From contig CP154955.1 in assembly GCA_039621445.1 (NCBI GenBank), positions 9,102,241 through 9,166,240 of the forward strand: 64,000 bases of DNA, read 5' to 3'. Origin of the DNA: Euglena gracilis (taxonomy: Eukaryota; Euglenida; Euglenophyceae; Euglenales). Under the pieces are notes generated by a model. That model had not been told where the DNA came from. It searched no databases and was given only the letters and a program-made list of their open reading frames with translations. Positions 26,101-37,011 of the stretch are shown one piece after another. The first letter of the stretch is position 1; each line of letters begins with the position of its first letter. The translations under genes and the position numbers were made by a program.

Positions 26101-27921
26101 TTCATTTTTTTTCTTCAAATTCACAATTTTCAAATTCAAAATTTCAAATTCAATTCTTTCAAAAAAGGCACCTGAAATGCAAAAAACGCAAAAAATTTAA
26201 TAAAAAATGCCGTGTGTCTCTTTAGGACCTGGCGGGGCTGTACAATTTTCTGCTGGAGGGACTGGGAACAAAATTTTCACCTCTGTCTCTGGGAAGAAGC
26301 GGGTGCAAACTTGCACAGTAACATGGTTACATTTCCCGTTTGTGTGCACTTATATTTCATTATGCTACTACTGTCAACGTAAAAAAAATGAAAACTGCAA
26401 AAGCACAATATGTCAAAAAATACAAACATTCGCTTTTTTTGCAAATGTTTCATTATGTAAAAAAAGGAAAATATGCAGTTTACATATTCCCCCATGAATT
26501 TTAAAAAATATTTCACACAATTGTCCTTTTTCAATTCAAATTCCCTCAATTTAAACCTCAAATATATACCTGATTTTCGGGGAAAAATAAGAAAAAACAA
26601 ATCAAAAATCACCAGACGACTGGTCGCTCAAAACACACACTGTGTATAAAGAGCTTTCTGGCAGAAGCAATCGCCCATCGGTTGGTATTTCAAGCGATTT
26701 TCCCTAGCATTTTGAAAAGGGCTGACATCGTGCAAAGCAAAAGGGCTCCGGCCCTGGATGCGACGGTGCCCATAAAAGGGAGCTGGCAATGGGTGTGGGG
26801 TCAGCGCAGGCTGCAGATGCCATACACTGATGCAGATCAATGCACACCAGCAACACACACAAATTGCCGTTCACTACAGGCAAATCAGAGTCTAATTTGC
26901 ACAATTACAGACAGCAAAAGACACGCTGACACGTCCCGCCTGGTAGGGAGAGGGTGGTCAAAAATAATCATCATCAAAAGAAAAAAAGACATATTTAGGA
27001 GCATTTGGCATTCTGAATTCGCTTCTCACTCCACTTGACAAAAAGCAGGGTTTGATATAAAAGCACATTGGAAAGGAGCGGCTCCGGTCCAGGGAGTGGG
27101 GGGCGAGAGATGACCCCACCCCCACCAGTGGCATATTCAAAGCGATCGTTTCGTGGCCGAAACTCTCCCCCGCCGCCCACCAAAATAGGCCAGAAGTCAA
27201 ACGCTTGCAAGCCAAATCTGAACCTGAGGTGCGGGCTGTTGCTGCGGGCGACCTGGAAAAAAAAACACGCCGAGTTAGGGGCAGCAAGCCGTGGCTGGAC
27301 GCGGGTCGATGCCGCCGGGCAGGACGTACCGGCCCGCAGCGTCCACCACGAGGGCCCCCGGGGGGACGGGCAGGCCAGGCCCCTCCACCAAGCCCCGCCG
27401 GGCACGGGCGACAGGCGGAACGGCGATGGCAAAAAGGGGATGGGAGGGTGGGGGCCAAGAGAGGCGGAGGACACGGTGAAAACGAGTGTGGCAGAGACAA
27501 AATGGACGCGTGTGCCAAACTTTGGCAGCAACTGTCATTCTGCCCGCCTTCGATCGCCGGTTTGCAGCCGACGGACGTACAACGTAGCAAAACGGATGTT
27601 GATAATTTTTACCCGCCTGCCCGACCTACCCCCCCCCCCCCCGTTGGGGGTGCGGACTCTCGGCAAGAAGGGGGGCTGATCCTACCGGGCGGGGCTGATC
27701 CTACCAAGGGGGAGCTGATTCCACCGGGGGAAGGGGCTGATCCTACCGGGAGGGGGGGCTGATCCTACTGGGGGGGGGGCTGATCCTGCCGGGCGGGGCT
27801 TGCCCACCGCGGCGACGCGGCCGTCGACGACCAGCACGTCCGCCGCCCACTGGCGGTCCTCGTTGACGACGACGCCCCCCTGGACGAGCAGCAGCTGGGG
27901 GGCGGGGCCGGCGCCGGCCAT
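17111..27921 (-). CDS. DPYS: Dihydropyrimidinase (5,6-dihydropyrimidine amidohydrolase), 18 exons
   Basis: Second enzyme of reductive pyrimidine breakdown; it opens the ring of dihydrouracil and dihydrothymine (EC 3.5.2.2). Exons: 27921-27808, 27382-27302, about 27165-27132 (doubtful), 25936-25890, 25439-25356, 24709-24656, 24295-24230, 23889-23809, 22752-22656, 22246-22179, 21747-21642, 20308-20195, 19763-19654, 19159-19112, 18743-18633, about 18304-18216, about 17661-17482, 17194-17111. The sum is near 520 residues, the human length. Landmarks: ATG then [78 protein letters not shown] with the metal-bridging lysine, [43 protein letters not shown] with a metal-ligand histidine, [40 protein letters not shown] with the catalytic Asp, [46 protein letters not shown], and TGA after AAQPPSL. 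The expected HTH metal-binding motif after GGIDP was not found. The protein is normally a cytosolic tetramer. Confidence 0.94.
17706..17942. mobile_element. 237-bp MITE with C-tract/G-tract terminal inverted repeats
   Basis: The left end CCCCCCCTAATAGAAGCACGG mirrors the right end CCGTGCTTCTATTAGGGGGGG; the match is near perfect over about 22 bp. Inside, GTGCGCTTNTA and TTTGGACCCTGC are repeated, with a hairpin CCGCCGCC/GGCGGCGG. It lies in the intron between the dihydropyrimidinase exons at 18304-18216 and 17661-17482. No transposase. Confidence 0.75.
18744..19111 (-). other. Non-GT-AG intron of dihydropyrimidinase, CAGGCTG/CAGCCTG ends
   Basis: It joins VKAGKLT(P) to (P)[10 protein letters not shown]. 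The 5' end reads GCCCAGGCTG and the 3' end CCAGCCTGCACCC, so CAGGCTG and CAGCCTG pair three to five bases inside the ends. CAG near +4 and CTG near -8 match the consensus described for euglenid nonconventional introns. A (TG)n run sits inside at about 18945-18975. Confidence 0.7.
20405..21200. repeat. G-tract repeat cluster (TTATTATTTGGGG and GTGACAATTTCCCGG)
   Basis: In the intron between the dihydropyrimidinase exons at 21747-21642 and 20308-20195. Motif TTATTATTTGGGGGG occurs at about 20490-20520 and 21140-21195. The block GGGTGACAATTTCCCGGGGTGACAA with ACAATTGCCCGGGGGCGCC occurs twice, at 20650-20725 and 20930-21035. These are two copies of one larger unit in the same orientation, about 295 bp apart. 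Confidence 0.6.
22368..22400. repeat. Interstitial telomere-type repeat (CCCTAA)n
   Basis: About four consecutive CCCTAA units followed by degenerate CCCTGACACTAGCCC. They sit inside a dihydropyrimidinase intron (22247-22655) and so are not a chromosome end. The unit is TTAGGG read from the other strand. Confidence 0.85.
27640..27800. repeat. Tandem GGGGCTGATCCTACCGGG repeat
   Basis: Six to seven units of about 20 bp with variable G-tract length, in the first dihydropyrimidinase intron directly 3' of exon 1. Translated Pro/Ser-rich frames here come from the repeat. Confidence 0.8.
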
Positions 27922-28199
27922 AATCGGAGGACGGGGAGGCTGCAGGGAGGGGGACGGGACGCCTGGGGCGTGGGCCTCGCCGCTGAAGGAAATCCAGGTC
28001 AGAGGCTCGAAAGGCCAGGCTGGCTGGAAGAAAGGCTGCCGGCTGACCCCCCCTTCGGGGGCGACAGGTGTTAAATATATTTCGGACCAGGGCGTCGCTG
28101 AGTGACCCTTGCGGGGGGGGGGGGGGGCAGCTCAAAGGCGGGAAAATTTGGGCTGGCTGGAAAGAGGCTGCTGGAAGCCCCATCGGGATCGACGAGTTT

Positions 28200-29750
28200 T
28201 ATTTCGGACGGCTGAACGGTGACGGATCTTTTTGGCCTTCGGAGGTCAATTTTCGGGTCAAAAAAAAATTTTGTTTGCATAAATGACAATTGTAAAGCAT
28301 TACTGCAGGTCTGATTTTGTTGGGTATCCGGTTCGACCACCTTTCTCGAAAAAAGTGGTGGGTGGTTTTGGACCCGTGAAAAAGTGCCCACCCTGGGGGT
28401 GAGATGAAGCTATATCCTGAACCACTTATTCCTGTTCTTCGTTTTGGTGCCAGGTGTGTCTTTCCTGTAAAGTGCTACATTCCCCTCCCCTTTGTCCTTC
28501 ACATGCCAAAAAGACAGGGAAAATGCAGTTGACACGGGGGGGGTGTCATGGAAACGCCGTGTCATGTGCACTATAACATAAAGAAAATGGGTACGGGGTA
28601 CGGACTTTGGGTACGGGGAAAATGCGGTTGACACGGGGGGAGGTCATGGACCAACTGTGTTAAGGACAAGGGACAAGGGGGGGATGTGTGAGTGGAGGGG
28701 CGACCGACTCCCCTCTCCCCAAGCCTCCTGTCCAGCCCTCTAACGCTAACCCTCTCCCTTAAAAAGAAACCCTGACCTGTAACTAAAGTAGGGATGCCAA
28801 GCTGGAGAATTTCCTGGACGTTTGAGGCAAGCAAATTTGCAGAGGTTCGAGGAGAAAATGAAGACGCAAGCCAACTTCGGGGAAAAAATGCTAAGGTTTT
28901 TTTAAGGTTTGTTATGGCATTTTTAAATCTTTAAGGCGCCTGTTTTGGAAGGGAAGTCCAAGGGCCATCCTGGCATCCAACTGGGTCCAAAATCAAAATC
29001 GAAGTCGAGAACCCCTTTTTGTTTCGGATGGACAATATTCCAGCGATGCCGGTAAAAAAAATGCATTCAACACCTTAAATTTTTGAAATTTACCCTAAAA
29101 AAATGCCCCTTGTTTGAAGCCGACTGCAGTCTCCAACCACACCCATGGACACCCCACTGTTGGAAAACTCATTTTGCACCAGGGCGGCTGTCCTCAAACG
29201 TGAGCCCAGGTGACAACTTCCTAACGTTACAAGTCAGCGCTCAGGCTCTTGGACTCAGGGGTTAAAAAGCGGACCTTCTTTGTTGCGAATTTCGACGTTT
29301 CGACAATTCGGGAAATTTAAAAATATGCAAATCCTCAAAGCTGGCAGGCAGGTCAGGAGGTGCAAAGGATGGAGACAGATTCCTATTCCTGATTTTGTAG
29401 AGGACAGTTTCGTGGGGAAGACAATTTACCGGGGGGGGGGGAATCCCCTCGTCAGAACTGTGGGGACAAAAACCAAAAGAGAAAAAAAAAAAGAAAAGAA
29501 AAGAAAAACCTGCTGACATCCCTCTCCTCTGAAATTGTGTCTAGAAGATAGGCAATAACAAATACCAGCGAGATCTTTAACAAAAAAAACTTCCTGTCCA
29601 AGCGCAGTCAACGAAAAATTCATAGGAAAAACATAAAAAAAATGGCCATATTTTGGCAAAAATTGGTCCACTTTGGGAACAAAAGCGCTGGCAGATACAG
29701 CAACGAAGAACCAGCGACACGCAATCAGCTTGTCCCGTCTGGGGCTGAAG
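28200..29750. other. Sparse sequence upstream of dihydropyrimidinase, nothing firm
   Basis: Mixed AT-rich and G-rich sequence. A phrase of the form ATGCAGTTGACACGGGGGG, GTCATGGA and GGGTACGG is repeated at about 28520-28560 and 28618-28650. No exon was recognised. The promoter of the dihydropyrimidinase gene should lie just above 27921, but no TATA box or other element stands out. Confidence 0.45.
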
Positions 29751-29764
29751 CGGCCAAATAATTG

Positions 29765-30003
29765 ATAATGACCCCCTGGATGAACACCTCATCCAGGAAG
29801 TGTTCAGCCAACTTTGTGACGCGAGAGACAGGCTGGAGCAGGATGGAGGTGTGCTCCTCTGGCCGGCTGGCTATGTTCCCCTGGCCAGCGTTCTGGCACT
29901 GGTTGTCTGGTGATGCGCGTCCGCGGGTGCGTCACCAGCCGAGTAGCTCCGCAGTGGCGAGGGTGGCGTCCGGATCGAGCAGCGCCATACCCTCGACAAA
30001 CAG
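29765..30003 (-). CDS. Unassigned candidate exons
   Basis: Two minus-strand stretches with coding character in different frames: FVEGMALLDPDATLATAELL, followed by GW and a GT donor or TGA (about 29930-30003), and PVSRVTKLAEHFLDEVFIQG continuing VIINYL (about 29760-29840). I do not recognise the product. Confidence 0.4.
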
Positions 30004-31347
30004 ATGATGGAATCCAAAACCCACTGCAAAAAAAAAGGCATGGGCCAACATTCTGTGAAAATTAATGGAATTTTTTTTGGGATAAGCTCAAGTCAGGATT
30101 TTCGCCGACCAGAATCCCATAACAATAAGGTTTCTGGTTTTCTTTGAAAAAAAATTCGCTACCGAAGAATGCTTTTTGGCTCTGGACCCACCTCACCTTG
30201 TGCGGTCGACCAGTAAGGAGTAACGAGTAATGACCAAAGGGTGCCAAAACTGATGGAAATTTTGGGAAATGTGGTCAGGAATCCTTTGATTTTTAACAGT
30301 TTTGTACTGTACCCAAAGCATGTGACTGGTTTGTGTTACCCACACGCAATATTATTGGGGGAGCAATAGCAATATAACATACGGTGAACAAAAAAAAAAA
30401 AAATGCACCTGTATGCTTAGTGAAAGAATCCAATAAAAAGAAGATAATGTATGCTATTGTTTGCGATAGAGGAAAATGAACTTTCACTTCTTCTTACGGT
30501 GTAGGTCCATGTCCACTATTTCAGGCGCTTAGACAAATGCGGAGAAAAAACCAGTCATTCACCAACAAGGATACACGTGTAAAGGCTCGTGCATGATTGT
30601 CTGAATGGCAAACATGGGGCTGAATAAATGAGACGAGCCGGAAAACACTTCGTCCCTTTTGCCGGGGTTTGGGCAGAAACTGGCAATTGGGTGGGGGCTG
30701 GTGAGCGGCGAACGTGATGGGCTCTGCCGGGTTTCTGTTTGTTACGTGACCGGACTTGTGTGAAATATCTCACCAAAAAAAACAACAACAGTGCTTGCTG
30801 AAAAGCTGGCTTTTAAAAAAAGAAGAAGCAGGGAATGAACAAAAGCATGGCATTTTGACAATACTCAGAAAACGGGGGGCGGGTTGGCACAAGCCGGAGT
30901 TCTGGAGTGTTCAGATACAGAACCCCAGACTGCACCTCAGGGAACTCCTTACCCGAGGGTGGATAGAACCCGAACTCAGGGCAAGCCCTGCCTCTGAGTT
31001 TCTCGCAACTGAATGCACCACAAAAGCGGGATCCGAACCGCGCAATACTCGCCACGATATCTAAGCAACGGGGAAAATATGGCTGTGGATCACATCCAAT
31101 GATTGACACACGCCTGGAAATTCAAAACTTTGCAATTGAGTCCTCGAAGGTTACCACTGCTGGAAGTTCTGAATGTTCTCTGTCAACACATTTGGTACCA
31201 ACCCTCCTCCCCGGTGTTTTTCCCAGCCAGGGAGGCCTTGAATTTCAAACATGACAAGTTAGCTGGTACAGACTACAAAATGACAACTTTCGGGAGATAC
31301 AAATGAACACTCGATAAAAACAACGCAAAAAACCGTAAAACACCCGC

Positions 31348-31474
31348 CGCAAATTCTGCCGAAATTGAATGGTTGGTGTCCAAAAACTTGCAAAACAGTC
31401 CAAATCCAAATCCCCGCAAATTCTGCCGAAATTGAATGGTTGGTGTCCAAAAACTTGCAAAACAGTCCAAATCC
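31348..31474. repeat. Two-copy tandem repeat, 66-bp unit
   Basis: The phrase CGCAAATTCTGCCGAAATTG, with the next 45 bases, occurs twice in direct succession at a period of 66 bp and is virtually identical. It lies in otherwise unremarkable sequence. Confidence 0.85.
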
Positions 31475-31612
31475 AACTGGGTTGGGGTTATGCAGTCAAA
31501 TTCTGAGATTTCTGAAAAACTACAAATCAACAAAAAAGGACAAAAAGAACGCTTTTGTGGTTTCCTGCTTTCTGGGGGGCAGCGTTAAAGCGGGCCTTTC
31601 CGAAGCAGAGGT

Positions 31613-31711
31613 CAAGCCTGGGCATAGCCCTCCGCGCGGGTGAAGGGGCCACCCTCCTCCACCACCTCCAGCTCGTCCCACAGCCCGTACTGGTCTTGGT
31701 ACGTCGCGCGA
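31613..31711 (-). CDS. Unassigned candidate terminal exon
   Basis: After a good acceptor (GGTGCCCAG) the minus strand reads RRATYQDQYGLWDELEVVEE then GGPFTRAEGYAQA and a TGA stop at its left end. High GC and acidic, non-repetitive composition support coding. The product is not recognised. Confidence 0.45.
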
Positions 31712-32769
31712 CGCACTGGGCACCAAGCCCATGCTCCGGCCGCCCGACGGTTTACCCGCTTACCCCACCCACCCAAGGGGTTCAGGGGTTGCCGTCCAGC
31801 CCTGACCCACCGACCACAGACACCACCCACCAGGATTCGGGGTCCCGCCCCCCCCCACTGCTCGTCCCGTTTCTGGCATTCCCGTTAAAAACTGATGACG
31901 GCTGGAAATCGGCGGGGTGGCATTGAACCCTTGATGCCTGCAGGCACGGCGAATAACGAAGAAAACGGCGAAAAAGCACACGCAATGCATACAGACTATC
32001 ACTCACCAATTCAAGCCTCAGAGTTTTCTTTCGCCCACAGCCACTAAAAAATTGCTTCCTGGGAAGAGGGCAGTTAAAAGGTGGGTAAGAATTAGGGGAG
32101 TGGCACTCAAGGCCAGTGCAGCCCACCTACACCCCCCTTAAAAACCCTTGACTTTTGACCCTTTCCCTGGGAAAAAAACTGACAGACCCCGTGGGGACGA
32201 TTTTTTCGGCTGCAAAAACCTCCAAATGATTATTGTTAATTTTTTGAAACCGACCATCATCAAAAACGACATTTTTGACAAATTTTGCCAAAATTGCCCG
32301 ATTTGGAGTCATTTTGGGGGTCGGATTCTCGCCAACCATTCCTTGACTTTGTTACCAAAAGCAACATGTCTCGGCCAGGCCTCGTCTAACCCGGCGGCCC
32401 GGCCTGGAGGGAGTGGCCAGCCCGAGCATAAAAATATCCATTTTGATCGACTTTGCTTCATTTTCGAGATACTTCGAACTTCGAGATTCTTTTGGGTCCA
32501 AAGGCGGCCCAAATTTGAGCCGAAAATGGGCTGTCTCAGGCACGGCGGGGGATTGGCAAAAAAAAATCACCATACAGGCACATGGGGTGTCTGGGCACAT
32601 GCACCCAGGACTTCATTTTAGGTGGGCAGATATATACCTTGATTCCCAACAATTTTTGAGAAATTTGGGGAAATTGATTTTTGACCCAAAAATGGGCAAA
32701 CATGGCAGTGTTGGAAGCCTGCGGCTTTACATAACATATACATACACCCATTATGTTCAAACACACATG

Positions 32770-33306
32770 CATACATCGCATACACACATGCATGCATACA
32801 TACACACAGCCATACATACATACATACATACATACATACAAACATACAGACATACATACATACATACATACATACATACATACATACATACATACATACA
32901 TACATACATACATACATACATACATACATACTACAGACAGACATTACAGGCGTACATACGTACATACGCACCTACGTACACACATACATACATGCATGCA
33001 TACATACATACATGCATGCATGCATGCATACATGTATACATACGTACATACGTACATACGTACAGACGTACGTACGTACATACATACGTACGTACGTACG
33101 TACGTACATACATACATACATACAGACGCACGTACATACGCACGTACATACATACATACATACATACATACATACATACATACATACATACATACATACA
33201 TACATACATACATACATACATACATACATACACACATACATACATGCATGCATGCATACATACATATATGCATGCATGTATGCATACATACATACGTACA
33301 TACATG
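32770..33306. repeat. ACAT tetranucleotide microsatellite, about 540 bp
   Basis: Almost pure ACAT with GCAT, ACGT and AGAC interruptions. It generates long Tyr-Ile-His-Thr frames on the plus strand and Met-Tyr-Val-Cys frames on the minus strand that are not genes. Confidence 0.95.
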
Positions 33307-33309
33307 TTT

Positions 33310-34480
33310 GCTTTCCCCACAAAAATATGTATACATATATACTCCCAAAATCATCAATGGAGATTGGCTTGACTGGGACAAATCCAGATCCGAACGGGCC
33401 ACAACTGCCAACCAGGAACAGGGGTTCATCCCTCAGGTGAAAACTGCGAGAAATGCTGTCAGCAACAAAGAATTTTTTAAGGACAGGTCGGCTGGTCAGC
33501 TGGAAAAAGGTGTTGGCTGGGAAAAAGGTGCTGGCTGAACCCCCCCCCCCCCCAGGGGTTGGAGTTCAGGGGGTGGGCTCTCCCGGTTGTCGGGCTGGAC
33601 CTGGCTGGAGTACCCCGAAAACGGGCAAAAAAAAAGCCCAAATCCATTTGTTGTCCATTTTTCTCAGCCAAAAATTTGATATGGAAATAAACAAAAAAAA
33701 TCATCAAAAAAGGCCATTTTTGGCCCTTTTGAACATTTTTTCCCAGCCCAGCCCGGCTTCGCCGTGTTGCGAAAACTCTATTAGCGCTTGGACAAAATTT
33801 TATTACTGCAGGGAAAAAAGTGGTGGTTGGTTGGAATCCCTGAGGGTAGGGTGGGTTTTGGCTTAAGAAATTCCTTGGTCAGCCATGTTGATATGTTTCT
33901 GTTTGCAGGTGAATGCAGACACGCGATTTTGGAATTCAACTGGTACCACCCTCATCCCCAATATAATTCATCAGGTAGCCGAACTTCTCAGAGCGGCGCA
34001 CCTCGCACTTAAACTTTTTTCTTTGTGGATGTGAGCAGTTGCGCAAACTGACACTTTTTATGAATACCTTCATCCGCCGAATGCACCAAAGGAAACAGAA
34101 ATATGGAAGATGCACACCTTACGATACAGGTGAGGAAACACAAAGGTTTCGAAATTTCATCCTAACGAGTTTTCTGATATGGCTGGAGCGACATCTGTCA
34201 AACAGGTGGGTTGTACACCCTGGCTGTTGCCTCCGTGTGTTGTGTTTTGGTGTGTCCCAGCTGTCTGTGATTACAGGGTGAAACATATCCGTTTGAATCG
34301 GATCAACTTTACACCATTTTGACAATGTGATGTGCAGTTAAATTAGATGATGATTGTGACATAAAAACTTTCCAGAACTCTGCCGCCATCGACAGACCAA
34401 ATTGTGTGTCGAATTTGTGAAATGAGGGTTTATATGCGCATTTGCGCACACAAACCACACGTGTGTATATATATATGTTT
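33310..34480. other. No gene recognised
   Basis: Mixed sequence with a G/C-tract block at 33540-33600 and AT-rich stretches. No convincing exon, RNA or repeat array. Confidence 0.4.
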
Positions 34481-34500
34481 ATAATATATATAATATATAA

Positions 34501-34912
34501 TAACCCCCCCCCAAATAATACCCCCCCGGGGTATTATTTTTCGCCCGAAGTCCCGGCCCGAGGGGGGGGGTATTATTTGGGGGGGGGGTCTTATTTTTCC
34601 AAACTTTTCGAAATTTTTCGAAGTCCCGTAAAACCCAAAATAGCACCCAAAACCGCCCTTTGGGGTCATTTTTTGAACTTTCTTGTGAAATTTACCATTT
34701 TTGGAGGTCAGATGAGCCAGAAAAATCCATTTTTTCATAATTTGTTGTCAGAGTTTGTGATTTTTACCGACATTTTCATGTCAAAAATCCGGGCCTTCGG
34801 CCCGGAGCAGGGGGGGGGGGCATTATTTCGGCGGCCGAAGTCGGACCCCAAGGGGGGGGGGTATTATTTGGGGGGGGTATTATTTGGGGGGGTATTATTT
34901 GGGGGGGGGTTA
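34501..34912. mobile_element. 412-bp G-tract fold-back element in a TA/CA microsatellite
   Basis: The left end TAACCCCCCCCCAAATAATA and the right end TATTATTTGGGGGGGGGTTA are exact complements, followed inward by further GGGGTATTATTT copies. The interior (34610-34800) is unique, with GGCCCGAAG/CTTCGGCC-like palindromes. Flanks are TATATA on the left and TACACACAC/TATATA on the right, consistent with insertion into a microsatellite. Confidence 0.75.
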
Positions 34913-34916
34913 TAAT

Positions 34917-34953
<37 letters not shown>

Positions 34954-34985
34954 CATATATACATATATATGTGTGTGTGTATATC
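34913..34985. repeat. AC/TA/GT microsatellite
   Basis: An AC run, then TA, then GTGT, directly abutting the 412-bp element on its right side. Confidence 0.9.
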
Positions 34986-35715
34986 CATATATACATACAG
35001 GTGCGTATATTGTATTTCCAACCCGCACGACAGATCGTTTTTGTGACATCAGTTTGGAAGTTGTGCGGGAGGAATTGATGACATGTAACTCCTCGTGACT
35101 GTTGGACACTTTTCTTAAACAAAAACGACGGGGGATTAATGAAGGTCTTGTGGCTGCTAAAGCGCCAATCACCCTTCGCCACCTGAGTGCAGCAAAACAC
35201 AAGCCAGGGGGCATGGTAGGGGTTTTCGAGGTAGCCCCTTTGCCCAAGGGGCGCAGTTGCATATGTGCCAGGACGTGCCAGCGGTGTGCTACTAGAGGTT
35301 CATGGTCTCCACAAGGACCTGGACCACTGGGTCACTGGGCCAGAATTGGCCCTAAAAAAAACCTCAAGGTGGAGGAGAGGGTGTGGCGGAAGAAATTGTG
35401 CACCCGAAGGAGCCATTGAAGATGGTGTTTGGGGTCAATTATGATGCGTTCTGTCTGAATTTTGTCATTGTGGTTAGTGTGCGCAAAGTGCGCACGTCGT
35501 AATGGTTTGCCCATTTCGCACTTCGACGACATGTATCTTTACGCTCGTGGACGGTGCGTACAAATATTTCACGATGACATGCGCAATTTCGCACCGACCT
35601 TTTTTTATCCAACATGGCGTTTAATACCAGGGTTCTTTCAATGCATTTCTTTCTGTTTTCAGAGTGAGACTGCGCCGTCAGCCCTTCAGCTGATTATTGT
35701 TTAGAAAGGCCAGGG

Positions 35716-36112
35716 CAGGGTTCGATATAAGGAGGGCGTACATGGTTTAGGTGGGGGGGGTGTCCCCCCCCCCCCCCCCCCTCCTGGCCCGCAGGGGGGG
35801 TCCGGACCCCCCCCCCCCACCTGCAAGGGGGGTCCGGACCGACCCTCGGGGGCAAAAATTGACCCCCCCCCAAAAAGGGTCAATTTTTTCCTCCGGCGCT
35901 TCGCGCCGAAAATTTTTTGCATTTTTGGCACATTTTTGCCCAAAAAAATGCCCAAAATGGCACTTTTGGTCGTTTTGGGGGGTCAAAAATTTTCGGCCAC
36001 CCTGACCGCGCACCTGTTTAGGTGGGGGGGGCGCCCCCCCCACCCCCCCCCTCCTGGCCCGCAGGGGGGGGTCCGGACCACCCCCCCCCACCTGTCCTTA
36101 TATCGAACCCTG
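35716..36112. mobile_element. MITE, 397 bp, perfect 18-bp TIRs (copy 1)
   Basis: The left end CAGGGTTCGATATAAGGA and the right end TCCTTATATCGAACCCTG are exact complements. Inside are paired C-tract/G-tract blocks around GGTCCGGACC palindromes and a central hairpin GGCGCTTCGCGCC next to AAAATTTT. No coding sequence. A short degenerate relative lies at 50864-50979. Confidence 0.85.
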
Positions 36113-36370
36113 GGCCAGGGGAGCGAGGCCTGTTTATGGGTCATGATACTTGATTGGATCCCTTTGCATAAATGCACGTGAGGCCGGTAGCGCATGACGG
36201 TGTGCGCATATGCGCATACTGACCTCATCTGACATGCGCAATTTCGCACCGACCTTTTTTTATCCAACATGGCGTTTAATACCAGGGTTCTTTCAATGCA
36301 TTTCTTTCTGTTTTCAGAGTGAGACTGCGCCGTCAGCCCTTCAGCTGATTATTGTTTAGAAAGGCCAGGG

Positions 36371-36780
36371 CAGGGTTCGATATAAGGAGGGCGTACATGG
36401 TTTAGGTGGGGGGGGTGTCCCCCCCACCCCCCCCCCCCTCCTGGCCCGCAGGGGGGGTCCGGACCCCCCCCCCCCACCTGCAAGGGGGGTCCGGACCGAC
36501 CCTCGGGGGCAAAAATTGACCCCCCCCAAAAAGGGTCAATTTTTTCCTCCGGCGCTTCGCGCCGAAAATTTTTTGCATTTTTGGCACATTTTTGCCCAAA
36601 AAATGCCCAAAATGGCACTTTTGGTCGTTTTGGGGGGTCAAAAATTTTCGGCCACCCTGACCGCGCACCTGTTTAGGTGGGGGGGGGATGTCCCGCCCAC
36701 CCCCCCCCCCCCCCCCCCTCCTGGCCCGCAGGGGGGGGGTCCGGACCACCCCCCCCCACCTGTCCTTATATCGAACCCTG
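36371..36780. mobile_element. MITE, 410 bp, perfect 18-bp TIRs (copy 2)
   Basis: Second copy of the 35716-36112 element, with the same termini at 36371-36388 and 36763-36780. It differs by tract lengths only and arose through the tandem duplication of the surrounding segment. Confidence 0.85.
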
Positions 36781-36984
36781 GGCCAGGGGAGCGAGGCCTG
36801 TTTATGGGTCATGATACTTGATTGGATCCCTTTGCATAAATGCACGTGAGGCCGGTAGCGCATGACGGTGTGCGCATATGCGCATACTGACCTCATCTGC
36901 TGTCCCTGACTCACATTTGCCGCACCATTTTCAGCAGTGTGAATCAGGCTTGTGCTTAGTCGGGTGCCTACCCCACGGGGGGGG

Positions 36985-37011
36985 GGGGTGCCTGCTAGGG
37001 GCAGGCACCCC
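36985..37011. other. Perfect 11-bp hairpin beside the retroelement insertion
   Basis: GGGGTGCCTGC, a TAGGG loop, then GCAGGCACCCC. It abuts the left target-site duplication (37008-37022) of the Penelope-like element and may mark the target. Confidence 0.8.

Larger units (their letters stand above)
35576..36899. repeat. Tandem duplication, 655-bp unit, two copies
   Basis: The sequence from GACATGCGCAATTTCGCACC at 35576 recurs at 36231 and continues to CCTCATCTG at about 36899. The copies differ mainly in G- and C-tract length. Each carries one MITE, so the MITE was present before the duplication. Confidence 0.9.

Noticed and set aside
32413-33538. Long open frames of Tyr-Ile-His-Thr and Met-Tyr-Val-Cys repeats
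   Set aside because: They are translations of the ACAT microsatellite in every frame, with no conserved composition outside it.
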